DNA of 64,000 bases from COE1 sp036310845. GTDB lineage: Bacteria; Bacillota; Clostridia; Lachnospirales; Lachnospiraceae. How positions within the stretch are numbered: position 1 is the first letter of the stretch; each line of letters opens with the position of its first letter. This document shows, piece by piece, positions 52,055 through 60,678 of this stretch. The stretch lies in the NCBI GenBank assembly GCA_036310845.1, contig JAXJRB010000203.1:3096-67095 (forward strand), read 5' to 3'. The notes beneath the pieces are model-generated. The model was not told where the DNA came from, made no database searches, and was given only the letters and a program-made list of their open reading frames with translations. Made by a program: the position numbers and the translations under genes.

Positions 52055-53125
52055 TCAGCTATTAATCACTCTTTCTTTTTCTTTTCTACACATATCATAT
52101 TTTCCCTGAAAAAGATTAGCCATCTTCTCATCACCCATATCTCTATATAGTCTAATGATATGCTCATAGCAATGCATAAGGCTCTCTCCCAATGTATCAA
52201 CATCAGGAAGCATTGTCGTCTTTACATATAACAGCAATGCTTTTAAAGGTTGATTATTATCCAATAGTACACTAGCATGCATAAAAACAAATTTCGCAGT
52301 CTTACATTGATCTGAATACCTATCCATAAGTGCCAAAGCATCCTTTTCACGTCCTACCTTTACATATCCCTTCGCAAGTGACATAATCAAAACCTGTACA
52401 TAGATATATTCTGCTGATGGTTCTTCCTCCAGAGCTTTTTCATAAAACTCAACCGCTTTTTCAATATTTCCTAAGATAAATTCTGACTGTCCAATCTGAA
52501 ATAAGGTATATGGTTCCTTCGGATTCTTTTCCAGATTTACATAGAGAAGCTGTAGATTACGCTCCTGTTTCTCTCGCATCTCTTCCGGTGGTAATGCATA
52601 TCCATGATGTACAACTTCTGTCGGTATTAAAAAACATTGCATCATTTCTGCTCTTTTCTTCAAGTCAATAGCACATACCTGCTCATGAATCGGATTATCA
52701 AAGGTATAGAAGTTCCTGTTATATAGTCTGGTAACATCATCCGAACCATAACCCTGATTTCCATCTGCATCAATAATGAGATTTTTTAATCGAATGACTC
52801 CTGTATACTGTGGAAACTTCTGCATCATGATACGTAATGTCTTTGTATCCATACTATTTACATATTCATCACAGTCAAGGGCAAGTATCCAGTTGTTGGA
52901 TGCATGGGCTGCACAGAAGTTTCTTGCTGCACTAAAATCGTTAATCCATTCAAAGTCCAAGACCTTATCTGCATATTTTGAAGCAATTTCCTTTGTCCTG
53001 TCCGTAGAACCTGTATCGGTAACAATAATCTCGAATCCATATGGTTGTAATCGTTTTAAACATTCTTCGATGTACTTCTCTTCATTTTTGGCAATGATAC
53101 AAACTGATATTGGTATCTTAGACAT
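52055..53125 (-). CDS. family 2 glycosyltransferase with TPR-like tail, candidate flagellin glycosyltransferase 1
   Basis: This 356-residue paralog of the 50946 gene reads KIPISVCIIAKNEEKYIEEC, EIIVTDTGSTDRTKEIASKY, FEWINDFSAARNFCAA, ALDCDEYVNSMD and IHEQVCAIDLKK. The TPR-like tail from ~200 includes YTLFQIGQSEFILGNIEKAV and FYEKALEEEPSAEYIY. ATG 53125 has AAAAGGGG. An extended -10 promoter (53167-53172) lies between the flagellin terminator and this gene, so the pair has its own transcript. They likely act on flagellin. Confidence 0.85.
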   Translation of the reverse strand: MSKIPISVCIIAKNEEKYIEECLKRLQPYGFEIIVTDTGSTDRTKEIASKYADKVLDFEWINDFSAARNFCAAHASNNWILALDCDEYVNSMDTKTLRIMMQKFPQYTGVIRLKNLIIDADGNQGYGSDDVTRLYNRNFYTFDNPIHEQVCAIDLKKRAEMMQCFLIPTEVVHHGYALPPEEMREKQERNLQLLYVNLEKNPKEPYTLFQIGQSEFILGNIEKAVEFYEKALEEEPSAEYIYVQVLIMSLAKGYVKVGREKDALALMDRYSDQCKTAKFVFMHASVLLDNNQPLKALLLYVKTTMLPDVDTLGESLMHCYEHIIRLYRDMGDEKMANLFQGKYDMCRKEKERVINS

Positions 53126-53166
53126 GCTAATCCCCTTTTCTGTATATTTATTATGTAATCCTTTGT

Positions 53167-53175
53167 ATTGTATCA
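53167..53175 (-). promoter_or_regulatory. extended -10 promoter of the glycosyltransferase pair
   Basis: The minus strand reads TGATACAAT (hexamer TACAAT 53167-53172). A weak -35 (TAGAAA) lies 17 bases upstream. It falls between the terminator of flagellin gene 1 and the start of the 52055 gene. Confidence 0.45.
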
Positions 53176-53220
53176 CATATTTTTTGTTTTTTCTATAATT
53201 TTCAGAAAATATAATAATAA

Positions 53221-53256
53221 AAAGGCCTGTTCACCCTGGAGACAGACCTTATAAAC
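53221..53256 (-). terminator. terminator of flagellin gene 1
   Basis: The stem AAGGTCTGT...ACAGGCCTT, with one mismatch, is followed by TTTATTATTATA on the minus strand, 11 bases past the stop codon. Confidence 0.85.
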
Positions 53257-53266
53257 ATTATATATA

Positions 53267-54931
53267 TTATTGTAGTAGAGAAAGAACGCCCTCGTTCGCT
53301 TGATTTGCCTGCGCAAGCATGGACTGTCCTGCCTGTTGCAAAATATTAGCATTTGCATAGCGAACCATCTCTTCTGCCATATCCGTATCACGAATTGCAG
53401 ATTCTGCTGCTGTTGTATTTTCTACAATATTATCAAGATTTCTTACCGTATGATCCAGACGGTTCTGTACCGCACCAAGAGCTGAACGCTGCCTTGATAT
53501 CTTCTGCAATGCCTCATCTACCACATCAACAGCATCTGTTGCATTATTACCTGTTTCATCGACAATACCGATATTATAGCTTGTAAGCATATCAATACCT
53601 AATCCTGCCGAAGTAAGCGTATCAATCGTTGCAGAAATCTTATTCTTTCTATCACTTTGTGCGCCTACATGCAGATTAAATGTCAGACCTTCTGCAATCT
53701 GTTTGGATGATTGGGTAATATAATCTTCAATAGTAAGAACCGCTTCTCCCGGACTTGTCATCTGCTGAGCAAGTGTCACACTGGTAAATACCTCATCTGT
53801 TGCTCTTGCCTGAGAGGTTTTATACAGTCCGCCCTTATAATTACCTTGTTCATCAAAATATAAATGCAATGCAACTCCTGATATTTCCTCGCCATCCGCA
53901 TTATACAGCTTCTGCATGCTTTCATCAATTTCCAGCTTTTCATCATCCCATTCAAAGGCTGTATTATTCGTAATCTGTTCCAGCACCTTTTTACCTGTAC
54001 TCTGTGCTCTGAAAGAATCCACGTAATCAACAAGTCGATACTGATCCTTCATGGCATTTTCATCATCCAGATATTTTGTCATGGCAGTCCCACTGGTCAC
54101 TCTTGTAATGGTACTGTTCTCCGTATTATAGATGAACAGCTCCTGCTTTGCCTTTACTACCGATGTAGTTCCATCAATATATAAATCATCACCACTGGAT
54201 ACATTAGAATCCAGTTCTACATTAATAAACGCTGTATAAGAAGCAGTATTGAGTGCAGCCTTTCCCCTGTTATCTGCTGTGGTATCCTTTTCCAGATATT
54301 TTGTCATATCGCTACCTGAACTTATCTTATCTGCACCTAGCGCTATACTTGGACCAGAGCTTAGAATTTCAGAAGAAACCGTATACAAATTATTGGTTCC
54401 TGTATAATTGATGCAATAGGTAGTCGGAGTACCAACATATCCATTTGGGACATTATTTCTTGTATAAGTTGTTGAATAATTTGTAATATATACGCTTGTT
54501 GTTGCCCCTGTCTGGTCTCCCTTAAGCAGATACGTCTCATTGAATTTGGTAGTCTCAGCAATTCTATCAACCTCTGATACCAACTGATCTATCTCATCCT
54601 GAATATACTGACGATCAGAAATGGAATTCGTCCCATTTGCTGCCTGAACACACAGTTCATTCATTCTCTGAAGCATATCCTGTACCTCAGCCAGCGCTCC
54701 TTCCGCTGTCTGTACACAGGAAATACCATCCTCTGCATTGGCAGCCGCCTGCGTAAGACCTCTTACCTGCTTTCTCATCTTTTCTGAAATTGCAAGACCA
54801 GCCGCATCATCAGCTGCCCTATTGATTCGATAACCACTGGAAAGCTTCTCTGTGGAACCTGAAACAGTCTTTGTCGTAAGCCCCAGCATTCTGTTAGCAT
54901 TCATCGCCTGTAAATTATGTTGTACTACCAT
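53267..54931 (-). CDS. flagellin, copy 1
   Basis: Flagellin subunits polymerise into the filament. The 554-residue protein has conserved termini: MVVQHNLQAMNANRMLGL, LSSGYRINRAADDAAGLAIS, and the C-terminal QNRLDHTVRNLDNIVENTTA to ANQANEGVLSLLQ. The middle (about 140-455) is a hypervariable, Thr/Ser-rich, surface-exposed region that could carry O-glycans. The TLR5-contact region reads LQRMNELCVQAANGT with Cys at residue 94 where the other copies have Ala or Val; a second Cys at residue 72 is shared. No signal peptide, as expected. ATG has AAGGGGAG. No sigma-D box is directly upstream; a hairpin at 54955-54985 is. Confidence 0.98.
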   Translation of the reverse strand: MVVQHNLQAMNANRMLGLTTKTVSGSTEKLSSGYRINRAADDAAGLAISEKMRKQVRGLTQAAANAEDGISCVQTAEGALAEVQDMLQRMNELCVQAANGTNSISDRQYIQDEIDQLVSEVDRIAETTKFNETYLLKGDQTGATTSVYITNYSTTYTRNNVPNGYVGTPTTYCINYTGTNNLYTVSSEILSSGPSIALGADKISSGSDMTKYLEKDTTADNRGKAALNTASYTAFINVELDSNVSSGDDLYIDGTTSVVKAKQELFIYNTENSTITRVTSGTAMTKYLDDENAMKDQYRLVDYVDSFRAQSTGKKVLEQITNNTAFEWDDEKLEIDESMQKLYNADGEEISGVALHLYFDEQGNYKGGLYKTSQARATDEVFTSVTLAQQMTSPGEAVLTIEDYITQSSKQIAEGLTFNLHVGAQSDRKNKISATIDTLTSAGLGIDMLTSYNIGIVDETGNNATDAVDVVDEALQKISRQRSALGAVQNRLDHTVRNLDNIVENTTAAESAIRDTDMAEEMVRYANANILQQAGQSMLAQANQANEGVLSLLQ

Positions 54932-54954
54932 CTCGTCTCTCCCCTTATATTTTC

Positions 54955-54985
54955 ACAGCATAAAGTCCCCTATCCTTTATGCTGT
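54955..54985 (-). other. hairpin in the 5' region of flagellin gene 1
   Basis: A perfect 11-bp stem, ACAGCATAAAG, 9-base loop, CTTTATGCTGT, lies 24 bases before the start codon and just ahead of the ribosome binding site. There is no T tract to make it a terminator. It may protect the 5' end of a processed flagellin mRNA. That is inference. Confidence 0.5.
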
Positions 54986-55014
54986 CATTCTTCCTACCTT
55001 ATTTATGAAAGCGC

Positions 55015-55047
55015 CAAGCAACATATCATGTGCCTGGCGCCAAGTAA
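55015..55047 (-). terminator. hairpin after flagellin gene 2
   Basis: The stem GCGCCAGGCACA...TGTTGCTTGGCGC (one bulge) follows the stop codon of copy 2 on the minus strand, with only a weak T tract (TTTC). Partial read-through into flagellin gene 1 is possible, which would explain the lack of an obvious promoter there. Confidence 0.6.
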
Positions 55048-55051
55048 ACTG

Positions 55052-56761
55052 TTACTGTAATAAGCTAAGAACTCCTTCATTTGACTGATTCGCCTGTGCA
55101 AGCATAGACTGACCTGCCTGTAAAAGAATGTTGTTATTAGCATATGCTACCATCTCTTCTGCCATATCCGTATCACGAATCTGTGATTCTGCAGCAGTTG
55201 TATTCTCTACAATATTATCCAAGTTATTAATGGTATGATCCAATCGGTTCTGAACCGCACCAAGGGCAGCTCTTTGCCTTGATACCATCTGTAGTGCATC
55301 CGCAATGACATCAATCGCATCGGTAGCATTTTCTCCCGTGGTATCAACAATACCGATATTATAGCTTGCAAGCTTGTCTACACCAAGTCCTGCTGAGGTA
55401 AGTGTATCTAATGTGATATCAATCTTATTTGCTCTGTCTGAGTCAGCACCTGCCTGTAATCTTACATCAAGGCTTGATGCTACCTTTTGAGAAGACTGTG
55501 TGATATATGCATTGATTGTTGCAGTAGTATAATTCGTTCCGGATACACTATTAAGACCTGCTGCATCTGCGGCTTCCTGACTTGCAAATACCTCATCAAT
55601 TGCTCTTGCCTGAGAAGTGGTGAACAGACCACCTGTATAGTTACCATTCTCATCGAAATACTTATTCAAAGCCACTCCTGATACTTCCTTACCATCAGCA
55701 TCGTAGAGCTTCTTCATGGATACATCTCTTTCAATGTACTTATCGGTCCACGTAAATGCTGTTCCACCAAAAACATCTTCCGCAACTCTTGTAGATGATT
55801 TGCCGGTAGCTGCACCTCCATTCAAGGCAGCAATCTTAGCATTATCACCATATAAGACATCGGTAAGTCTGTACTTATCCTTCATGGTATTATCATTATT
55901 CAGATACTCTGTCATCTCTGTATCCTTGGTCACTCGTGTCATAGTACCATTGTCTGTATTATAGATAAATAAATCCCTCTTTGCCTTAACTACTGAGGTG
56001 GAAGTATCCACTGCCAAGTCTTCTCCGGCTGCTGTAGTTCTAGAATCAAGCTCAATATTAACAAAAGCTACATAAGATGCAGTATCCAACACTGCATTTG
56101 CTTTATTCTCATCACCCTGAACCATATACTCTGTAATATCGTCATCCCTTGCAATCGTATCTGCCGCTAAGGAAATATTAGAGCTAGAATCATAAATAGA
56201 TGCAGAAACCACATATACATTATTGGTTCCTGTATAGTTTACCTTATATTCCGGCACCGCTTTTGTCTGCGCATTATTTACATGATTTTTTGTATATGTA
56301 ACGGAATAATTCGTCATGTAAACCGTTTTTTCCGGTTTCGCCGAATCACCCTTTAATAAATAGGTCTCGTTGAACTTGGTTGTCTCTGCAACACGATCAA
56401 TTTCTGAAATCAGCTGATCGAATTCGTCCTGAATGTACTGACGGTCAGTTTCTGAATTGGTTCCATTTGCCGCCTGAACAGCTAATTCATTCATTCTCTG
56501 AAGCATATCCTGTACCTCAGCCAGCGCTCCTTCCGCTGTCTGTACACAGGAGATACCATCTTCTGCATTGGCAGATGCCTGATCAAGACCACGAATCTGC
56601 TTTCTCATCTTTTCTGAGATTGCAAGTCCTGCTGCATCATCTGCTGCTCTGTTAATACGATATCCACTTGATAATTTCTCTGTAGAACCTGCATTCGACT
56701 TTGCATTGATTCCTAACATTCTGTTAGCGTTCATCGCCTGTAAATTGTGTTGTACGACCAT
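55052..56761 (-). CDS. flagellin, copy 2
   Basis: This 569-residue flagellin has conserved ends (MVVQHNLQAMNANRMLGI, SGYRINRAADDAAGLAISEK; C-terminal ENTTAAESQIRDTDMAEEMV to ANQSNEGVLSLLQ). The hypervariable middle is related to, but distinct from, those of copies 1 and 3 (shared pieces such as NYTGTNNVYVVSASI and DTASYVAFVNIELDS). The TLR5-contact region is LQRMNELAVQAANGT, the most canonical of the three. Cys72 is shared. ATG has AAAGGGAG. A sigma-D-like promoter lies at 56850-56876. Confidence 0.98.
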   Translation of the reverse strand: MVVQHNLQAMNANRMLGINAKSNAGSTEKLSSGYRINRAADDAAGLAISEKMRKQIRGLDQASANAEDGISCVQTAEGALAEVQDMLQRMNELAVQAANGTNSETDRQYIQDEFDQLISEIDRVAETTKFNETYLLKGDSAKPEKTVYMTNYSVTYTKNHVNNAQTKAVPEYKVNYTGTNNVYVVSASIYDSSSNISLAADTIARDDDITEYMVQGDENKANAVLDTASYVAFVNIELDSRTTAAGEDLAVDTSTSVVKAKRDLFIYNTDNGTMTRVTKDTEMTEYLNNDNTMKDKYRLTDVLYGDNAKIAALNGGAATGKSSTRVAEDVFGGTAFTWTDKYIERDVSMKKLYDADGKEVSGVALNKYFDENGNYTGGLFTTSQARAIDEVFASQEAADAAGLNSVSGTNYTTATINAYITQSSQKVASSLDVRLQAGADSDRANKIDITLDTLTSAGLGVDKLASYNIGIVDTTGENATDAIDVIADALQMVSRQRAALGAVQNRLDHTINNLDNIVENTTAAESQIRDTDMAEEMVAYANNNILLQAGQSMLAQANQSNEGVLSLLQ

Positions 56762-56849
56762 AATATTATACTCCCTTTCTTCCTAGTTCTTGTCTTTTTT
56801 GAGTCCCCTCATTCCTACTGCGTTAACGTAATTTGGTTTACGATATGTA

Positions 56850-56876
56850 TATCGGTTAAATTTTCTGAAAATTAAT
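56850..56876 (-). promoter_or_regulatory. sigma-D-like promoter of flagellin gene 2
   Basis: On the minus strand the -10-like box ACCGATAT (56850-56857) is preceded 15 bases upstream by TTAA (56873-56876). The -10 fits the motility sigma factor consensus (GCCGATAT) well; the -35 is one base off TAAA. Confidence 0.65.
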
Positions 56877-56937
56877 AGATTTGCATATACTTTTTAAATA
56901 ATTTGTTCAAATAATATATTTACCGTATTTTCGCAAA

Positions 56938-56967
56938 TGAAAAGACCAGACGTAACATCTGGCCTCT
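56938..56967 (-). terminator. terminator of flagellin gene 3
   Basis: On the minus strand AGGCCAGA, loop, TCTGGTCTTTTC forms a G-T-containing stem with a short T tract, 33 bases past the stop codon. Confidence 0.75.
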
Positions 56968-56999
56968 TGGAGTATTTATTAGGTTTTTAAACGCAAATC

Positions 57000-58580
57000 T
57001 TACTGTAACAGAGCGGTAACTCCCTGATTTGCCTGATTTGCCTGTGCAAGCATTGACTGACCTGCCTGAAGAAGAACGTTGTTATTGGAATAAGCAACCA
57101 TTTCTTCAGCCATATCAGTATCACGAATAGCAGATTCAGCTGCCTGTGTATTCTCAACAATATTATCTAAGTTCTTGATTGTATGCTCTAATCTGTTCTG
57201 AACAGCACCAAGTGCGGATCTCTGTGTAGAAACCTTCTGTAATGCCTCAGCAATCACATCGATTGCATCTGTAGCATTATCACCTGTTTCGTCTACGATA
57301 CCTACCATGGAACTGCTAATCTTGCTAACACCTAATGCAGCAGATGACATGGTTTCGATGGTTGCTGTAATCTTGTTGGTTCTGTCAGAATCTGCACCAA
57401 CATGAAGTGTAAAGCTTAACTTCTCAGCCACCTTTTCTGAGGATACGTTTACATAATCCATAATTTCATCTTCTGTAATCGCATCGGTTGCATTGGAATC
57501 AAGGAATAATCCACCTAAATAATTTCCATTGTCATTGAAATAGTTATTCAATGCCATACCGGATACTACCTTTCCATCTGCATTATACAGCTTGTACTGG
57601 GAAACATCGCCACGGAAAGAATTTTCGTCTATATCAGCTACCTCAGCACCATTACAATCAAGTCCTGAACCATCTACTGTATCAAGCATACGATAGCGTT
57701 CCTTCATCTGGAAATCACCATTTTTAATCTCCACATACTTTGATAAATCTTCGTTTACAGCCACATGAATGATAGACTCTGTCTCTGTATCAAAAATAAA
57801 AGACTGTTCTGCACTATCCAAAATCATGCCTTCATCATCTACTGAAAGATTATCTGTTGTTAAAGTAGTATTCTTAAATGCCACATAGCTTGTGGTATCA
57901 AAGGCAACAGAATCTACTGCAGAACTTGCTCCTACTGTACCACCTGAGAGATAGTCTGTGTAATCGTCACCCTTTTTGATAACATCAGCTGATAATGGAC
58001 TGCTAGCCTTCGCATCGATGATGCTGGCAGAAACCACATAAACATTATCGGTTCCATTGTAATTAATCATCTTATCATCATCCACTCTAGACTTGCCTGT
58101 TAAGTCAATCGTGTCATCAGTTGCATAATTATAGGTGTATACTAATCGATCTTCTGCGTCTTCATCGCCCTTTAATAAATAAATCTCATTGAACTTGGTT
58201 GTCTCTGAAACTCTATCAATCTCAGACACCAGCTGATCTAACTCGTCCTGAATGTACTGACGGTCTGTTGTGGAGTTTGTTCCATTTGCCGCCTGAACTA
58301 CGAGTTCATTCATTCTCTGAAGCATATCCTGTACTTCTGCTAACGCACCTTCTGCTGTCTGAACACAGGAGATTCCATCTTCTGCATTGGCAGATGCCTG
58401 ATCAAGTCCTCTGATCTGTTTTCTCATTTTCTCTGAAATTGCTAATCCTGCTGCATCATCCGCTGCACGGTTAATACGATAACCAGATGACAGCTTTTCT
58501 GTTGAAGTAGCTGATGCCTTCTGTGTGATACCCAGCATTCTGTTGGCGTTCATTGCCTGTAAATTGTGTTGTACGACCAT
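57000..58580 (-). CDS. flagellin, copy 3
   Basis: This 526-residue flagellin is first in the tandem array. It has conserved ends (MVVQHNLQAMNANRMLGI; C-terminal QNRLEHTIKNLDNIVENTQA to ANQANQGVTALLQ). The variable middle (about 140-430) is Asp/Ser/Thr-rich, with NYNGTDNVYVVSASIIDA relating it to copy 2. The TLR5-contact region is LQRMNELVVQAANGT. Cys72 is shared. ATG has AGAGGAGG. It has the best sigma-D promoter of the array (58670-58697). Confidence 0.98.
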   Translation of the reverse strand: MVVQHNLQAMNANRMLGITQKASATSTEKLSSGYRINRAADDAAGLAISEKMRKQIRGLDQASANAEDGISCVQTAEGALAEVQDMLQRMNELVVQAANGTNSTTDRQYIQDELDQLVSEIDRVSETTKFNEIYLLKGDEDAEDRLVYTYNYATDDTIDLTGKSRVDDDKMINYNGTDNVYVVSASIIDAKASSPLSADVIKKGDDYTDYLSGGTVGASSAVDSVAFDTTSYVAFKNTTLTTDNLSVDDEGMILDSAEQSFIFDTETESIIHVAVNEDLSKYVEIKNGDFQMKERYRMLDTVDGSGLDCNGAEVADIDENSFRGDVSQYKLYNADGKVVSGMALNNYFNDNGNYLGGLFLDSNATDAITEDEIMDYVNVSSEKVAEKLSFTLHVGADSDRTNKITATIETMSSAALGVSKISSSMVGIVDETGDNATDAIDVIAEALQKVSTQRSALGAVQNRLEHTIKNLDNIVENTQAAESAIRDTDMAEEMVAYSNNNVLLQAGQSMLAQANQANQGVTALLQ

Positions 58581-58669
58581 ATTATTTATCCTCCTCTAGT
58601 AACAGCTCTGCGGCATCCATTCCTTCAAGCAACATAATCTCATTAACCGTAAATCCATTTACGTAAATT

Positions 58670-58697
58670 ATATCGGAAGATATTGTCAGAATATTTA
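58670..58697 (-). promoter_or_regulatory. sigma-D promoter of flagellin gene 3
   Basis: The minus strand carries TAAA (58694-58697), a 16-base spacer and TCCGATAT (58670-58677), close to the Bacillus/Firmicutes sigma-D consensus. Between it and the start lie repeats of TTTACG (58648-58665). Confidence 0.8.
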
Positions 58698-58778
58698 GGG
58701 TTTTTATTAATATTTTTTAAGATAATTATTTATTATAAACATTTTGCACAATTAAAGTCCGCACATGGCGTGCAAACT

Positions 58779-58803
58779 AAAAAGAAGGTGTTTTTCGACC
58801 TTC
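58779..58803 (-). terminator. terminator of the copy 3 ATPase-nuclease gene
   Basis: GAAGGT, 8-base loop, ACCTTC, followed by TTTTTAG on the minus strand, 12 bases past the stop codon. Confidence 0.75.
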
Positions 58804-58814
58804 TTCTTACCTTA

Positions 58815-60365
58815 CTATATTTTTTCTATCACACAAGTATGCTTCTTATCAGTCCTATCATAACTGATGCCCACTAATATTACACTTTCAGCAAACTCTT
58901 TAGCCTTTTGAATATAATTCTTGTCCTTAATCTGCTCTAGTGCCTTTTGACAGGACGTATCCACCTTCAATTCCAAAATAATCGCTGTTTTACCTTGCTT
59001 CTTGGGTAAAAACAGGTAATCACAATATCCTTTTCCACTCTTTGATTCTCGCTCTATAAAATAATCTTTTCTTGCATAAAGATAACATAAGGTAATCACA
59101 CAAGACAAAGCATTTTCATCATTATATTGTAAAAAAGGAATCTCCCTATCATGTACTTCTTCCAAAATAGAAGTCACCTTCTCGTCATCACAGGCTAGCG
59201 TTGCCTCCAACATCTCCTTCGACTTATCTACAATTTCCTTCACCTCTCCCATGCTGTCCCGCGACAACACTCTCTGAAATTTCTCCATTAATTCATGATT
59301 AGGAATCCTTAGCAAGCCATCATAATACGATAAGAATCCAAATACTACCATAGCAGATAATATCTCATCTCTAGTATTCAACTGTGGTTCCATGGCACTA
59401 TATCCTTGTAAATCCACCTCCACAGGAATTCCCGCTATCATCTTCACAACATCTTCTCTTACCGCTTCTGTATTATACTCTATATATTCCGCAATCTCAT
59501 TCATTGGTCCCGTTTCCGTCCAATAGTTCAGGCAAACACCATCTGTTAAAGCAGCATTTACCGATCTTGGGTTAAACAAATGTCTGCCATCACTCAAATA
59601 ATATCCATCATACCAATATGCCAATTCCTCATAGCTTATCGTCTTATATTCTTTACAGAGCTCTCTTACCTCATCCTCACTTATTCCAAAATACAAATCA
59701 TATATATGATCATTCATGAAATGATACTCTTTGAACATATTCAGCTCCGAACCGCTAGAATACTTCACAATAGGCAATACACCTGTCATATATGCCAATT
59801 CTACATAGGGCTGATCCTTTAGCAGATTCTTTATGAAAAAAAGATAATCCTTCTTATCCTGTTTCGTCATAAAGCTTTTATAAAAAACAGAATCCCACTC
59901 ATCAAAAATAAAAATAAAGGCTTCTCCTGTATCCCTAAGTATCTCACTTAACGAAGAATAAGCTCCCTGTACAAGTGCTGGAAAGCTCTCTTGTAAATCT
60001 CTCTGCAATCTTTCTCTAATGGCATTTATATAGTCCTGATAATTCTTGCAACAATCCGGCATTCTGCTAAAATCTATAAAAATAACATTATGCTTATTTC
60101 TATGCTTCTCATAACCTTCTGTTTTCGCAATATCCAGCTTCTCAAACAAAGGAGTACTATCAAGGCCTTTCGTATAATATGCACCTAACATATGTGCATT
60201 CACAGACTTTCCAAAGCGCCTTGGTCTGGTAAGACAAATATATTGACTTCCAGTTCCTATCTTTTTAGAAATCTTAGAAATCAGCATGCTCTTATCCACA
60301 TAAATTTCACTATTCAATGCTTTCTGAAATAATCTATATGTGCTGTCTGTATTCAAATAGTTCAT
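58815..60365 (-). CDS. AAA-ATPase-like/PD-(D/E)XK nuclease fusion (DUF1703 family), copy 3
   Basis: The 516-residue protein begins MNYLNTDSTYRLFQKALNSE, then IYVDKSMLI. Walker A variant TRPRRFGKSVNAHML and Walker B FIFIFDEWDSVFYK are clear. Middle motifs are LAYMTGVLPIVKYSSGSELN and MFKEYHF. The nuclease-like C terminus has GKGYCDYLFLPKK and TAIILELKVDTSCQKALEQI. Same architecture as the genes at 17920 and 43752. ATG 60365 has AAGGAG. It lies directly upstream of the flagellin array on the same strand but has its own terminator. Function of the family is unknown. Confidence 0.85.
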   Translation of the reverse strand: MNYLNTDSTYRLFQKALNSEIYVDKSMLISKISKKIGTGSQYICLTRPRRFGKSVNAHMLGAYYTKGLDSTPLFEKLDIAKTEGYEKHRNKHNVIFIDFSRMPDCCKNYQDYINAIRERLQRDLQESFPALVQGAYSSLSEILRDTGEAFIFIFDEWDSVFYKSFMTKQDKKDYLFFIKNLLKDQPYVELAYMTGVLPIVKYSSGSELNMFKEYHFMNDHIYDLYFGISEDEVRELCKEYKTISYEELAYWYDGYYLSDGRHLFNPRSVNAALTDGVCLNYWTETGPMNEIAEYIEYNTEAVREDVVKMIAGIPVEVDLQGYSAMEPQLNTRDEILSAMVVFGFLSYYDGLLRIPNHELMEKFQRVLSRDSMGEVKEIVDKSKEMLEATLACDDEKVTSILEEVHDREIPFLQYNDENALSCVITLCYLYARKDYFIERESKSGKGYCDYLFLPKKQGKTAIILELKVDTSCQKALEQIKDKNYIQKAKEFAESVILVGISYDRTDKKHTCVIEKI

Positions 60366-60678
60366 AAGCTGTCACTCCTTCTTCGTCAGACCCTGATTCC
60401 CTCATTATTATAAACTATATTTATTATATCAAACGCAAAGATTCGTGTCTACGCCCCCCATTTTTTGTTTATGGCCTGTAATAATAAAAAATATTTAAAC
60501 TAAACGCAAATTATTACATTTCAATTTTACAAGCCTCCATTATCATGCTATAGTAAAGCAACATTTCATGAAATGCACGTCATAATACCTGTATTCACAG
60601 GGAAATTCCAAAAGAGAATTCGTAAATCAGAGTTTTTCATTGAGAGAATGACCTGATTCGTTTATAATGGAGGTACAA
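60366..60678. other. divergent intergenic region (313 bases)
   Basis: This gap holds the presumed promoter of the minus-strand ATPase-nuclease gene (not resolved) and, on the plus strand, the conserved promoter/palindrome/hairpin block of the Rpn-like gene (60526-60601). No coding sequence is visible. Confidence 0.5.
60526..60601 (+). promoter_or_regulatory. promoter, palindrome and hairpin block of the Rpn-like gene (copy 2)
   Basis: Plus strand: -35 TTTACA (60526-60531), 17-base spacer, -10 TATAGT (60549-60554), palindrome CATTTCATGAAATG (60562-60575), hairpin CCTGT/ACAGG (60588-60601). The block matches 41856-41935 in order, with the preceding ATTACATTTCAATTTTACA also shared, while spacers differ. 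Confidence 0.7.

Noticed and set aside
53267..58580. Flagellin cluster as an invertible (recombinase-driven) phase switch
   Set aside because: All three genes point the same way, each has its own start and stop, and no inverted repeats or site-specific recombinase were seen.
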